Shown: positions 12,301 to 27,300 of the stretch, piece after piece
Layout: each line of letters starts with the position of its first letter
Position numbering within the stretch: position 1 is the first letter of the stretch
Source of the DNA: Phoronis australis
Taxonomy: Eukaryota; Phoronida; Phoronidae
Assembly (NCBI GenBank): GCA_002633005.1
Contig: NMRA01000203.1
Location: 501,242-565,241, forward strand
Length of the DNA stretch: 64,000 nt
Direction of reading: 5' to 3'
Program-made: the position numbers and the translations under genes
Notes under the pieces: model-generated
Database searches by the model: none
Seen by the model: the letters and a program-made list of their open reading frames with translations, nothing else
Told to the model about the DNA's origin: nothing

Positions 12301-15300
12301 CGTTCCTCCGAAACATAAAGAGCAACTTCCGCTTTTCGAGGTGAACGTCGTCTGCAACACCGCGGTAAGAAAGGAATTTGCCGCGGAAATTTTATATCAA
12401 ATCCGATTTTTTTTACGCGGAAATATAATAAAATGTGCGGACAGAACATTTGAAAAAAGCGGAAATCCGCGTTTCCGCGGAAAATTCCAAGCCCTGACTA
12501 TTCTCAGATTTCTCAAATACGTGCCGTACAAATCATGACTTCATTTATACAAAACCTCCCTGATTCTGTAAGATGTATGTATTAGCTGTGCATGAAATAT
12601 AGTTTATGCCTTAATCAGTTCTATTCCAGACTATAATTTTCAGACATATAGTTAACAAGGTACTTACTAGATGGCGTGCTTTATAATTTCTTCATTCATC
12701 GTTTGTATATTTTTCTAGTCAGAATGAGATCGCTGCATTAACCTTAACAGCCTGATTTGCTTATGGTCATAAAAGAAGCCAGAGTATAGTCACTACTTAA
12801 TCACGGGAATGAATAGTTTGTTAACTTTCAAATGAAAATGGACGGCTAAACATGGATTGCAACTTGCGAGTCAGATACAATAAAGAAGTCATCACGCTAA
12901 CATTAAAAGCAATTTTAACCAACAGCAAATGAGAATTCTTCAGAAGTACCAAGTAATTTTTGCTAATGGAAAATGCTACTAATTGTCCATACAAACCTGC
13001 AGTTTGTCACTGGCATCAACAGCAGCTAGTTCAACAACCGTTTGTATCTCCAGTCCAACAGACTGCAACAGACTCTGAAATCACAGCCATCACATAACAG
13101 CAATGCACCGTTTCTGATGTTGTTTAATTTATAATAATTGTAGGGAAATAATTTGCATTCACCCGAGGGGATACTAAACTACCCATTATGCTTTTACAAG
13201 TCTCTTTTCAGTAATATATTACTTGAAAGACAACCAGTAATAAAGTTCCTGAGGAAAAACAACTGCCTTTTTGTGTGAAAACAAAATGCCACATCAAGAT
13301 CAAATATTACATCATGCAGATGATAATTATTACATCACACAGATGATACTTGTTCACCTGGGAAATGTGAATATCAGAAAAATTGTAACTTTTGATGGAT
13401 AGGATCTAACGATTGCAGAATCAGTTTGGTCCATTTGACACTGAAGAAAACATGATGACCAATAATTGAACATTTACTGCCAGAAAATCTTCAAAACAGC
13501 AACAAAGCAGGCAATCTACAGAAATGCACAGAAAAAATATTTGTTTATGAATATGTACCACATCTGAACAAATTAGAACATTTATCTCTTAACCTTTGGT
13601 TTTGCAACTTACATTGAAAGACTGCTATGTTAGCCAAATAAAGCTATTATCACACAACCACACGTTTCAAAGGTGAAGCAAGTTACAAACTTATTGACCT
13701 CACGTTTTACTACAAATGACTTCAGTGATAAGCACCTTATAAATAGGAAAAAAGAATAAAACATTAATTTTACGGATAATTTGATGATGACCACCATTCC
13801 AAGTTCCTAACCTGCTGTTCCCGTTCCGACCGTTTCATGACGTCCTGCAAACTTTGTAGTTCCTCCTGTAGTTGTCGAACCCGACTCATATCTTCCTCGG
13901 CAGACGCACTCTTAGTATCGTACTCTTGACGGACTCTTTGATACTTCAGTTTGACACTGTTACGCTCAGCTTCTAGTCTGTCGAACACAGTACAGAAATT
14001 TGTTACCTGGATTAGACAACAGCCCAAACTAGCTGATTGGATAAATTTACTGACAACCACCGACAGAGCAGTAAATTGAATACATACTACTGGGATACAA
14101 AACTTTCGTGACATTGTTCACGACAAATCGAAAGTATTCAGACAACTCCCGTCATGACGGCAACAGCCAACTTCATGGTCAGAGTATTCTTCCCTCCTGA
14201 CCAAGCATGAAGAGGATACTAGTCACATGAAGGGGATACTAGTCACATGAAGGGGATACTAGTCACATGAAGGGGATACTAGTCACATGAAGGGGATACT
14301 AGTCACATGAAGGGGATACTAGTCACATGAAGGGGATACTAGTCACTAGAATTAGCTGTCATTATGGGGAAAACAATATTTTATTGTAATTACAATTGTC
14401 TTGCACCGTATATTGTTGGATTTTATGGTATTATGCAGCAACGGAATTCATACTTTTCAAGGAGATTTGGATTAAATGGCATTACACATTATTGGGTTTT
14501 ATGATTACATATCACTGAATGTCTCAACATTTACAGCATTGTGTATTGGCATGATACTATTCTTAAGTTGTCACAGAAATAGAAAAACTCCGAAAAAAAG
14601 TTAACCAAGTATTGCAGTCTAGCACTTTGGTGCTGGCTTGTACTACAGTACACTGTACAAGACAAAAGGAATCAGACCAAATATCATTTTCCCCACAATG
14701 ACGACTAATTTTGTCAACAGCAAAAATTACTGGTAATAACTATTAGGAAAGCAAAATTCCATATACAAAATGGCATAGCCATCTCACTAACTTTCGCGTT
14801 AATTACCCTTCAGTCTCAGTCATGAGAGATTACTCTCTGATGATGAATTGGGCTTCCATCCCGTCATCATGATGGGCAATGCCAGGTCATTTTGTCCGAA
14901 TATCTTTGGCTTAAACTATATCTTCAAAAGCATTGCACTACTCAACAACAAAATGTCTTTTATCATATCCACGTTCACATGATGAAATTTCACCTACCAT
15001 AGTTAAAGAAGATAATTATAAACCTTCTTATTTAAAGCATGGTCAACATGTAATGACAACACCATATTCAAAAGGAGTGTTCAGCTTAACACTAATCCAC
15101 AAAGTTATTCAAATCTTTTACCAACACCAAACACAAAATTCTATTAAATCTCAGACACCTGCTGATCTCAGTATGAAGTCTCTCAATCTCTGCATGACTT
15201 TTCTCTACTTGTCGCTTGACAAGTTTGGACGAAGAGCGCTCATCTGATAACTGAATCTGAAATGCCAACATTCAATAGCAATGCAGAAGAGGCTGAACAA

Positions 15301-18300
15301 AACAATTATTCAAAGTTAGTAATGGCCACTCATGAACACTGTAAACTGACTTCTACAACCAACAGCCGTAGATAGTAAATAACACAGCAAGAAGTCAGCT
15401 GGATACAAAAAGCTGCGTGTAAGGGTTTATGAATCAATCAAACACTTGGCTAGACCCTGCAAATTCTCCAGCTGCGCTGAGACCATCTTGTCCCCGTTGT
15501 CTACTTGTGAAAATAGCTAGTAACTTCTGATTTAGACCACTAAAACTGGTCCCACCTTCTTCCTTACTCGAATGAGAAGTGATTTCTGGGCTCAGAAGGA
15601 ACTGGCAGTTTGTTATTGCTAGAGAATATACTTGGTGCATAGAATGACACACCATGACAAGACATCTTACTGAGCAATAAGGAAGGGAATGTCAATTCTC
15701 CCCAAACCCAGAAATCATATTGCTCATATTGTGAGAACCAGTTTGATTTTCGTTACTCAGTGTTTTCAATAGCCACATCTTGAAAATACCACAACGCTAT
15801 GCTGATTCTGTGAAATGAACCCGGCCACAAAGGAAGCTCTTGTATAACAGTTACCAAGCTCATCTTGGTGTCAAGGAGAGTGTAGTGTGGTAAGTTGTTC
15901 TTTCATTGTCCCACTCAGCTAAGACTACTAGAAGCCTAACTTTTAAATTAAAAATCTATGTCAATGGTACACAGTGTTTTTCTACCTCCGCAAAGAGGAG
16001 AGTTGAATTCGGGATGTGCCTATTCTTTATGGTGGTTTTATTGACTCAGCATTCATACCTGAAGAGCTTGAAGTTGCGCCTCATAATCTGCTTGTTCGTG
16101 CTTGATTCGACGCAGGAAGTCCTGTTTTGTTTTTTCCTCCTGGTTCTAACGAACAACAAAATTTGGTTACATTGACAGAATTAGTAGTTCAATTGACAGA
16201 GAACTGAACTGAAAAATTGGTTCAAACAGCTGATGATTTCTAAAATATTTGTTAAAAACGACATAGAATAACCTCCATTGATGTTCGTCTGCTGCTTTGA
16301 TTTATATGTCAGAAATAAAGTGGAATTATTACACTTGGTTAACACATACCGTACTTTGGCTTTGAGGCAAAAATGTCTCTGAGTTGCATACATTTAGTTA
16401 AACTTGCTTTTGAAATGTACGCAGATTTAAGGTTACCTGAGCTGCAGTAAGACGTTGTTTGTAATTCTCTGTTGAACTGTTTATTTCCCTTTTCAGGTTC
16501 TCAACAGCACCCAGATGTGACTGTTTCAACTAAAACAAAATACCACTCAGAACATAACAAAAAACAAACAAAAACACACAAGAAAATAAGAGCAACTTAC
16601 AATGTGAGCACGATAAAACCTTTTTCTCACCAGACACTTTTCAAAAATAAAACACATCATTTCCAAGAAAACTAGCAGTGAGAAGGCACTGCACTTTTCA
16701 TGTAAACTAGCAGTGAGAGAGCACCGCATTTTTCATGTAAACTACTTATTGACTTTTACAGATGACCGTTTTACAGGGAAATTTCAACACAAGATCCATA
16801 AAGAAGGATGTATAATTAATATGGATCTTTCTTGTGTGAAAAAGGCAAAACGCCACTCATGGGATGTATGACATAACAGTTTGCTGTAACAGTATTGCAC
16901 AGATATTGGGTCCTCAGTAGCTCAGTTGTAAGAGCACTAGACCGGCAATCTAGAGATCTGTGGTTCGATTCCCAGTTGGGGTTCCTGATTTTTCTGTGTT
17001 TATTTGATATATTTCACTATTGGCCAACTTCAGCGTCTATATATTTATGTAATCTTTCTATGAGATAATCAAGGAATCAAAAATGTCAGAGCTGCTATTA
17101 TAATGCCACGCTGCTATAAAAGAAACATACATTAATTTGATTTAGACTGCTTACCACTATAAAACTGGTCTCAGCTTCCTTATCCAATGAGAAGTGGTTT
17201 GGAGGCTTGTAAAAAGTGATAGTTCAATTATATAATTTGCTTGAGACCATACAAAGTGCCTACAATATCCACTGTGACAAGCCTACTCATGGAGCCTGGT
17301 CTTAAACAATGAGCTGTCACTTCATTTAAGTACAACAAGAGGCCAATTTTGACAAAATCAGAAGGCGGGTTTATCGCATCTTTATTACTACTCAATACAA
17401 TAGCTACTGGACCCATTATTTTTAATGGAGCATTTTCATGGCACAACACCACACTACAATATTTGACATATAATGAATTAATCAGGGCTTGGAATGACCA
17501 ATCACAAAAAACGCGGAAACTTTTACGGCCCAAATCATGCGCGCTACCCAACCTTGAAATGGTCGATGTGAACCTTTCCCCGACAAAAATCGGGAGGACT
17601 AAAAAATAAAAAAAAAAAAAAAATAATAATAAAAAAATAACAATAATAATAAAAAACGTTACCACCATCAGTAGCATGCGTCTGCGTCCTTTTAGGTCGC
17701 CCGTCGACTCCCAATCCATACACTTTTGGCTGCAGAGCCGTAGTATTTGTCGCCGCGGTTTACAGTAACACGAGACGCCATTGAAAATCCCACCACGCTA
17801 TCCCAGATGCCCCGGCAATGTTGACAATTTACGTTCCTTCGAAACATAAAGAGCAACTTCCGCTTTTCGAGGTGAACGTCGTCTGCAACGCCGCGGTAAG
17901 AAAGGAATTTGCTGCGGAAATTTTATATCAAATCCGATTTTTTTACGCGGAAATATAATAAAATGCGCGGACAGAACATTTGAAAAAAGCGGAAATCCGC
18001 GTTTCCGCAGAAAATTCCTAGCCCTGTACACCACACTACACCATTTGACAAATCATGAATTAGTATAATGCCAATCAATTAAAACAAGTTTACAAACCTC
18101 TTTTACTTGGAGGGCGAGATCTTCAATGTCTTTCTTTGCGACCGTTTCATTGCGGCGAGATTCGTTGAGACTCCTTTTAATGTCTTGTAGCTTATTTTTC
18201 AATTCCTGTAAATGATAATAAGTTCAATCGATTAATAAATGACGTTGCATGGTCTCAATGATCGGGCACACTGAACTACACACACTAACAGATCCCCCCT

Positions 18301-21300
18301 CCCCCAAGCACAATTAGAAGATAGCTTAGTACAACGAGTTTTATCCCCAACACACCTGATTTTGTATTTCACTCTTCCTCAGCTGCTCAGAGAGTTCCTT
18401 GCTGTGGTGATCATTCTCTGCAAGCTGTCTCTGTAATCACAAGTTGTTACCATACAGCAAAGTATTGCAAGAGGAAAACAACAAAACAGTGTTGTCTGTG
18501 ACGACTGGTGCCATATTGAAATAACAGCATCTCTGACAACTGTCATAATTTCATAAGTTGAGAAGTTACTTTATGTTTATTATTTAGACTTCCAATTAGA
18601 TGACAGACAAACAACTCGGTCTGTAAAACATTCTGACCTACCCTGACATCTCGCAACTTGAAAACGCAAAGCGTCACATACGGGTACGCAATTGCCACTC
18701 GAAACTCAATGTGAATCGCCCCACAAGTAAAAATACTTTCTGATTAATATGCAAGGGAAAATCCATTCTGCTATAGATAAAGAATTTCATTAAAACTTGG
18801 TGTGGGTACCTGAAGTTGTCGATTCTGGTCCTGAGACAATCTCTCTGCAGCCTGAGTCGCGGAGATAGCCTCGTCAAGTTTGTTCCTGTCTTCATTCATG
18901 GAATGAAACCTCTGTTGATAGGAGCGTAGTTCATTTTCCATCTACAATACAAATCATGCCATTGTTTCCTTATTGGAGTTACATGTCAGCAACAACAAAA
19001 GTCGTATCATATAACTTTCAACCAACTCAAAAGGAAATTTACAACAAAAAGAAAGCTCTATTGATGCACAGTCATGTAAAGTACATTTCTAAAAACAGAA
19101 CCGTCTCGCCTTTCAAGAACATCCATAGAATGCTTTGGCATATGTCCAGAAGTGCAGAGTAGTGAAAATACATTATGCAGTCTATTACGTCATGTTTTGC
19201 ACTAATGGTAATCCAGTAGAAAAGATTTGGTTGAAAATAAGCAAAGCCTTGTGAAATTGACATTATTCTGTCTCTCAGTGAATCTTATCCATAATTTTTA
19301 CTGTCCATTTAAAAACATACAAACCATTGAAAATAGTGAATTTTGATTTTAAAAGATGATTTTTATTGCAAGCCTATTGGTTTATATAAACAAAGCAGTT
19401 ACATAATCAATAACATTACTATCAACTTACAATTAGTTCGGCATTACCCAATAAAACACCTCACCTAAATCCAACAAAACATTCAAAAAAGCATCAACAC
19501 ATAATAGGTAAAATATTGAAAAAGTATATTTTTAATGCAAACGTCAAAAAATAAAACAATGTACTTGCCTGCTCTATTACTTGCTTTGCCTCTGAAAGCT
19601 CAATCTCTAGACTGGCTTGAGTTGACTTCAGCTCACTGATCTATGAAGATAATAGGAAAAATCAGTGCCTAGTATGTAAACCATTTCATTAACTTGTTTT
19701 GACCAGTTACTTCTTAAAGGTGCTCATAAGCCCACTTTCCACCAAAAACTAACTTGTGATTTACACCATTGACAGTTACATACTGGTCTCAACTTTTACT
19801 TTACTCAGATTAGACGTGATCTCTGATCTTGGCAAGAATCCACTGTTTTTTGTTGCTTCTGCACAATCGCAATAAGTTGGCTTGTCACGGCAGATCCCGT
19901 ACTGCGGCCAGGATGGTCTCAAGCAATAACAAATCCTCAATTCTTCCCAAGTATTGAGTAAAGAACTGCCAACACTACAGATTTAACAACTAAACAATGA
20001 ATGTGTGCAAGGGTAACTTTTGATACAAAACTGAAGTTCACGTCAAGCACTTGACAAATCTATCATTTAAACACGTTTTATAATGTGCGAATACTGTGAT
20101 GGTGCTGATCATGAGAAAAAATGATGACAGTCTATGTAACATACTGTACGTCAATAAGACTCAACAGACTTAACTACATACACACACAATGGCATATGAT
20201 CTCTTTCAATGCCTCTGTGTACTGACTTAGTATGCCAAGTGAAATGTCTTGTGCATTTAATATTAAGGGTGAGACAATTAATTGAATCGCGACGTGAAAG
20301 CGACCAATTTCGATATCGATATGCCAAGGCCTATTTTGATTCAAGGTGTTTTACAAAGTGACAACTTATTGAGACACAGTAGTCATCAGAAAATTTTGAC
20401 ACTCTGATTTTCCAGAATGAAAATCTTAAGATAAAAGAAATGAAAGTGTGACCCTGTTAACTTTTTCTCATACTGAAGTTGCTAAAATTTTTATGAGTGG
20501 TAAGTATTAATATGACAAACAAGAATTGAATTAAAAATAATTGTATTCCACCAAAAAAGAACCAAATCAAATTCCTCAAAATATGTATCATCCCACTCCC
20601 TAGTTATATGTATCAAATAAGACTCACTTGTAAGTCTCTCCCCGAGATCTGTTCCTCCTGCTGAGCTCTGACAGACTAAAAACATCAAAGTACAAGTTCA
20701 GCAATTGTCATTATTTTGTTTCGTGTCACTGCCATTGCTTCAGAAGGAAATTAAAGGAAGCTTGCTTAATATCCAGGTAAACTTAACTTTGAAATAAAAA
20801 AAACAGAAAGAAAGTGTCCTTAGCTCCCAAGAGGTGAAGTGACCAGAAATAGCAAACAAATTGTCACATCATTTTCTTTTCATAACAGCACATTCCCCAT
20901 CAGATTTCCTGAGCGTGTGAATGAATGCCCAATATGTCAAGATAAGTAATACCAGGAAGACATTATCAGGAAGGTATATTATTTTTGTGTCTTTTAATGT
21001 GTTTTTGAATGGGACTTCAAAAAGACTGCTTTAAAATGTTGTCAGTAATATAATGTTGAAGTCTTAACCTTACAAAATGCCAACAATTCAGTCGCTGAAA
21101 ACTGCAAATTAGTGGCGTTGGGGCACTATGAATATGACCACCATAAAAGACAATCTTCCCAAATAAAATCCCAACATAAACTTTGTGAACTATGATCTCA
21201 TACGCTACGGTTGTCTGATTTGTCATTTTTTATCACACCCACCCAGAACGTATCGACTACACTGCACATGTGTTACAGAAAAGTGACATTTTACCAGCAT

Positions 21301-24300
21301 CTTTTGTAGAAAAGGTTTCAGGTATACCACATATATTACAGGCATAACGTATCTTCATAGCAAAAAAGCTGAATGATGCAGATTTCGTAAACTATATTTT
21401 ACTACAGTGCCATTATACATCGACGGCGTATCCAAACACTAGTGAGAATTTTTGATGACGTGAATTGAAGTCGATATTTTCAAATGATTATTATGCTGTT
21501 ATTGTAAGTTATTAAATAAAGAATCACATTGTGTGGACAAAGGTCTGCATTACTCATTCTAATGGCATTATTACTTCTTAGTTAAACAGTACTTCCAATC
21601 TGCTAAATGCTTTCCACAAATGCCACTCAGGCACTTGAACATTCCTGGAAATGTCTTCTTGTGAACACTGAATATTCCCTGAGTATTTTTATGTGACAAG
21701 TTACTTGTCACAGCACAAAACATAATGTTCACAGTTCACAAACTTGACGTAATATTTGACCAACTACCATGGCCTGGTGACCAACATCACATTTAGCAAG
21801 TAACAATCATTTGTTGTACTGTCAACAGCAGCTACATCAAGTGCCACTATTTCACTTTTATGAGTGCTGCTTGCAATCAAGACCAAGTCTCCATCCCTAA
21901 AACAATTGACCTTTCTACGATATATAGGTCACATTTCAACTCTTTTTCTCCATCCAAACTACGACATAGCAATAACCCTGCACCTCCCTTTCACCACCTC
22001 CTACCAGTATATCTGCCATCTCTCGCCTCATATTCTCCAGTGTCTGACTGCCACTCTGTGTAAGGTTCTTCACAGTCTCATTCTCCTTAATGAGCTGTTC
22101 TACCCTGGTCTGTGCCTGTTGTGCAGTGTGCTGCTGCCGGTCTAGTTCACGCTCCAGCTTCTTACATTTGGCCTTCCACCTGAAGCATGAACGTAGTGGT
22201 GACAAAATGAATGATGATAGCCTCATCAGTACTTTCATCACACTGTTTTCCAAGAGGGCTTCAACATGCCTGCTACTTATTCATTTCCTTTTCATTCAGT
22301 CAAGTTTAGATAGAGCACAGTGATACAAGAGACAGCTGACAAACCGCACCTAATTACTCTCCACACTACTCTCCTACACATTGCTTAAGCCTCACAAACT
22401 CACAGCCTGATTAGATGGAATTTCATCACTGTTTCATAGGCTGTATCAATTGTTTGACCCCGTGCATGTTTGAAAACGTCCATCCTCTCAGGCCCCAACC
22501 TCTCATGCTATACTCTATCCAATTCCCAAGGCGCCAATATCTCATATTCTACTCAGTCCAAGTTTCAAAACCCCAAATTTCTCAACATAATCTACTTCAT
22601 CCATGTTCCAAGGCCCCCCAACCTCTAATGTTCTACTCCACCTATGTTCCAAAGCCCAAAACTTTCATGCCCAACTCCATCCATGTCCAAAGGCCCCCAA
22701 CCACTCATATTCTGCTCCATGTTCAAATGCCCCCCAACCTCTCGTGCTCCACTTCATTCATGTTCCAATGCCCCTCACTCATGCTATACTCTATCCATGT
22801 TCCAGGATCTCCTCACTTACTGCTTGACTACTTCCTGAGCGCGTGCTTTCAACTCCTCATTTCTCTTTACATGCTCCTGATGTTCATTCTCAGCTGCCGT
22901 CAGTTCGTTGGCATACTTCTGAGCCTCCCGTGTCACATCCCGTTGCTTACGCATCGCATCCTCTAACTCTTTTGTCAACTGTGCACACTTCTCCTCACAC
23001 TCCTGTTGACGGTTACTGTCCTCTCGCAGCTGAATGGTCAACTTGGCAGCGTGTTTCTCCTTGTTATCCAAGTCTTTACTGAGAACCTGCAGAGAGAAAA
23101 CAAAATTAACAATCATGCATGTAATATTCAGATTATGCGCATGACACTGGACATTTTGCCATCATTCACACCCACAAGAGGAATGGTTCCCGACTTTCAG
23201 AGGAAATGACCAGGCTTTGTTCACAAATTTTTTGTTGGCAACATTTCAAATGCTACGATATATAATAGGTTTCAAAACATGATGAACAAGCTTTGACAAC
23301 GATTCACATGTGAAAATGTGACTAAATATCTATTGTATAAAACATAAATAATCATGATGTTTTATTTCTGGATACCTTACGTCAAAATCCTCAACGCTTT
23401 TGTATGTGTTACCTGGAATTCTGATTATCTCAAGGTACCTAAACTACACAGTTAACGGACTGCTAACACAGTGTCCGACACACAAACACGGCTCACGTAT
23501 CTGCAAACACAGTTCACTGACTCACATACACAAGATAGGACTCACAGAACACAATCCATTCACGCAAAATACATAGTCACGGATTCACATTCATGTAGAA
23601 ACATGAGGGTACAAGGACTGCCAAACACAGTTCACTCCGATAAAGCATGCCAAATACATGCTCACGGACTCATCGGCTTCCCGGGTAAGTACCCACGAAA
23701 TAGTGATTATTACCAGGCAGAAAGGGAGTTGATCAACCTTCGTGTATTTGGCAACAACTTTGCCTACAAAAACTTGATTTTAGTGCAAAAATAAAGAGCT
23801 AATTTTCACAAGAGACTGATACTTCAAGTCATGCTTAATTCAATTTCAAATGCTCTTTATATTCTGCGCATCAACTTAATAATAAACAGTTCACAAACAC
23901 CAACAACAATAAATAAATTGTAGATTACAAATGAGCAGTTTAAATAATGTTAATTTGTTTCTAATTCTTACAATTACATCATATTACAGATATATGATCC
24001 AAATTATATTCAATCTCGCACCCATTACACAGCTGTCGAAGCTGACTTCTACATTTTATCAGTAAACCGTGTTTGGCAGCCTGTGTACAGTATTTCTACC
24101 TGAATGTGAGTCCGTGATCGTGTATCTTGGGTGAATGGATTTGTTTTGTGAATCCGATACCGTGTCAATGAATGGTGTTTGCAGGTACGTGAGTAGTGTT
24201 TTTGCATTAGACACCGTGTTTGGCAGTCCGTTAACCATGTCATTTAGGTACCTTGTGTCTGACTACTCCGACTGAAAGAATTTCTGGTTAGGCACAGTAA

Positions 24301-27300
24301 CATCAAATTAATCTTTGACCTCAGTAACACAAACTTAAGGAGCTATTATATTGCAACAAAAGTAGAACTTCATGCCTAAACATCTCTGGCATTACTGCGT
24401 CAAGTTTGGCAGAGTTTAAATCAATTTAAGCAAGTCCCACTATAAGCTCAACCAGTCTCCACAAGTATACACTGCATATAAGTTCACCTCTATGTGATCT
24501 GACAGCTGTGTTCTCTGTCTCTCACTCTTGTCTAGTTCCCTTCTCAAGTCACCTAGCTCACCGGCACCGCTGGCTCGGCTCAATTCTGCTCTTAACTGCT
24601 GAACTTCCTTCTCCAGTTTAAGCCGGTCTTCGCTTTCATCCACTACAGGCAGACAAAAGAGGATACAACTAACAAGTAAGAGACAATGCTCTGATTGAGT
24701 ATGGCAATGGAACATATTAGGTAAACTTCTGCTTTTCAAAACCAGAATGTAAGCCTCTATCTGGATCACATTCAAAATGTGTTTTAAGAGGTTTGGCAAT
24801 GAACACATTTCTACAGAATTAGCAACTTTGCTGTAGTGTCCAGTTGTCAACTGGACTAAACCGGCATTTTATACTATCTACACCTCCAGTACACCTTCAG
24901 TCTGAAGTAAGTCACTTATTGATTCTTCTGTTGTGCCGTGCTTAAACTACAAAACCAGTATTAAATTTTTTCAAGACTATCTACAGATTTTGGGTTTGGC
25001 ATCTCTGTTTACTATGTATTTGTACAGAGTACAGCTGACCTTACTTCATTGCAATGTAGTATATTTTTTGAACTGTGAGAAAGATGAAAACAATAAATAC
25101 ACCACCAGGCGGCAGCACATGACCACACCCACCAGCACGTCGTTTCCTCCGGCTGCTAGATTCCTCTTCCTTTTTCATCGTCTCCATCTGTTGCCTGAAC
25201 ACCTGCTTCTCTTCCTCCACCCGACTAAGCTGGCCCCGTAACTGGGCTATCTGGGACTCTAACGCTGACTTACTGCCCTCTGATTGGTCCAGCTTACGAC
25301 GGGTTGACTTCAGCTCATGCTCTGCCTGAAATGAGGATGGTCAATGTTTACAAAATGTAACACTTTTTAATCACAATCATGACAATAATGCGAAAAGTTA
25401 AAAAAGAAATTTGTGGTAAAAATATGGTATTGCAGGGAAGTTCACTAAACAAAGTACCTGAATCCGATCCCTCTCCAGTCTATCCAGTCTGCTGGTGTCA
25501 GGGGGAGGGGGAGGAACAGCCGGCTGTTGCAAGTGGTGGAGTGCCTGTAACACAAACTGCTGTACAACATTTGTAAGCACCAACCTTTATACAGATATGA
25601 ATGAATCCTGAAGGTAATATCAGGTTACATGAACCAATGGATAGCAATATTGACCAAGGCTAAAGGACGAAGGCAATATTGCTCTCGTGAGGTACATGTG
25701 ATCGCTCCATATATTTGTTTTATTGCACAAGCATTGATTTTTCTTTCCTGATTTAACATAGTGGCATCACACGCTTGCTTTGTGGTCAAGACTCATGGTC
25801 TCTACAGCGTCTGATTGGTCAGAACACGAATAGTGGAATCTGATATTCGAGCAACATGAATGAAACCTGATATTCTACACCAATATGGTCAATATTACGC
25901 TATATCGGAAGTTGTCATGCAGCGTTTCAGCCAATCAGAGGACAAAAGAATTATTGGTCAATGTAATGATATGAAATAGTTTGTCAGACAATACTCTTTA
26001 GGACAAGTGATAACCTATGACAGTGACTCTGAAGCATGACAATCAGTTAACAGTTTAATGAACCCAACAAAATATTTCGTATTCTACAAAAGGTTGCAGC
26101 ATTGATCGATGATTTGAAGTGCTTGTGATTGGTATCAGTTTTCAACCAAAAACAAATCATTCTTGATATAACTTCATTTCCAAGCCGCCATTTTACCCGA
26201 CAAACAACACGTTGCTGGGTAAAACTTATTGCTAGTTTATCGACATACTCAAGGAAGAACCCTTATGAATCTGGCCCAGGTACAACCAGAGCCCTTATCC
26301 GCCGTACAACCAGAGCCCTTATCCACTGTACAACCAGAGCCCTTGTCCACNTATCGGAAGTTGTCATGCAGCGTTTCAGCCAATCAGAGGACAAAAGAAT
26401 TATTGGTCAATGTAATGATATGAAATAGTTTGTCAGACAATACTCTTTAGGACAAGTGATAAGCTATGACAGTGACTCTGAGGCATGACAATCAGCTAAC
26501 AGTTTAATGAACCCAACAAAAACATTTCGTATTCTACAAAAGGTTGCAGCATTGATAGATGATTTGAAGTGCTTGTGATTGGTATCAGTTTTCAACCAAA
26601 AACAAACCATTCTTGATATAACTTCATTTCCAAGCCGCCATTTTACCCGACAAACAACACGTTGCTGGGTAAAACTTATTGTTAGTTTATCGACATTACC
26701 CAAGGAAGAACCCTTATGAATCTGGCCCAGGTACAACCAGAGCCCTTATCTACCGTACAACCAGAGCCCTTGTCTACCATACAACCAGAGCCCTTGTCTA
26801 CCATGCTGAGGTTATAACGTAATGCTTATGAAAAGTGCTCAGGTCCAAACAGAACCTTTATGTATAACGCTACAGTTGCCAGCCAACAGAACTTTTAGGC
26901 ATCAGGCTCAGATCCCAACAGAACCATTATGTATCATGCTCAGGACCGTGAAAATTAGTTAATCTAACTTGTTATTGCTTCACGGAAACTGAATTCATGG
27001 TTGGTAGTATTATATGCAATGCTGTTAAGGACAATTCTACAAGGTGACAACTTGGTTACATGTTAAAACATAGCGAAAAGTGTTCACACTCTCTACCTGC
27101 TTTAGTTCTGTTGATAGATGACTAATCTCGTCCTTCTGTTCTCGTAACTTTCTTTTCGTCTGAAACTCATCTTCTAACTTCTTCAGCCGGTCATCAACCC
27201 TTGACGAGACCTACAAACGACATTCATAGACATTGTGTTCAAAACGTTACACTAAAACAGAAAACAAAAGCATAAACAATACAAAACTTGCACTGACAAA

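Noticed and set aside
14205-14346. CRISPR-like regular array
   Set aside because: No spacers between 20-bp units; a minisatellite.
16918-16988. Functional tRNA-Ala(GGC)
   Set aside because: C at position 33, mismatched acceptor and T stem, intronic position; more likely a SINE head.
17228-17719. 163-codon minus-strand open frame
   Set aside because: It runs through the poly-T expansion and body of transposon copy C (polyphenylalanine/leucine); no coding signal.
22415-22966. 183-codon plus-strand frame
   Set aside because: Produced by the 40-bp minisatellite and the antisense of CEP128 exon 11.
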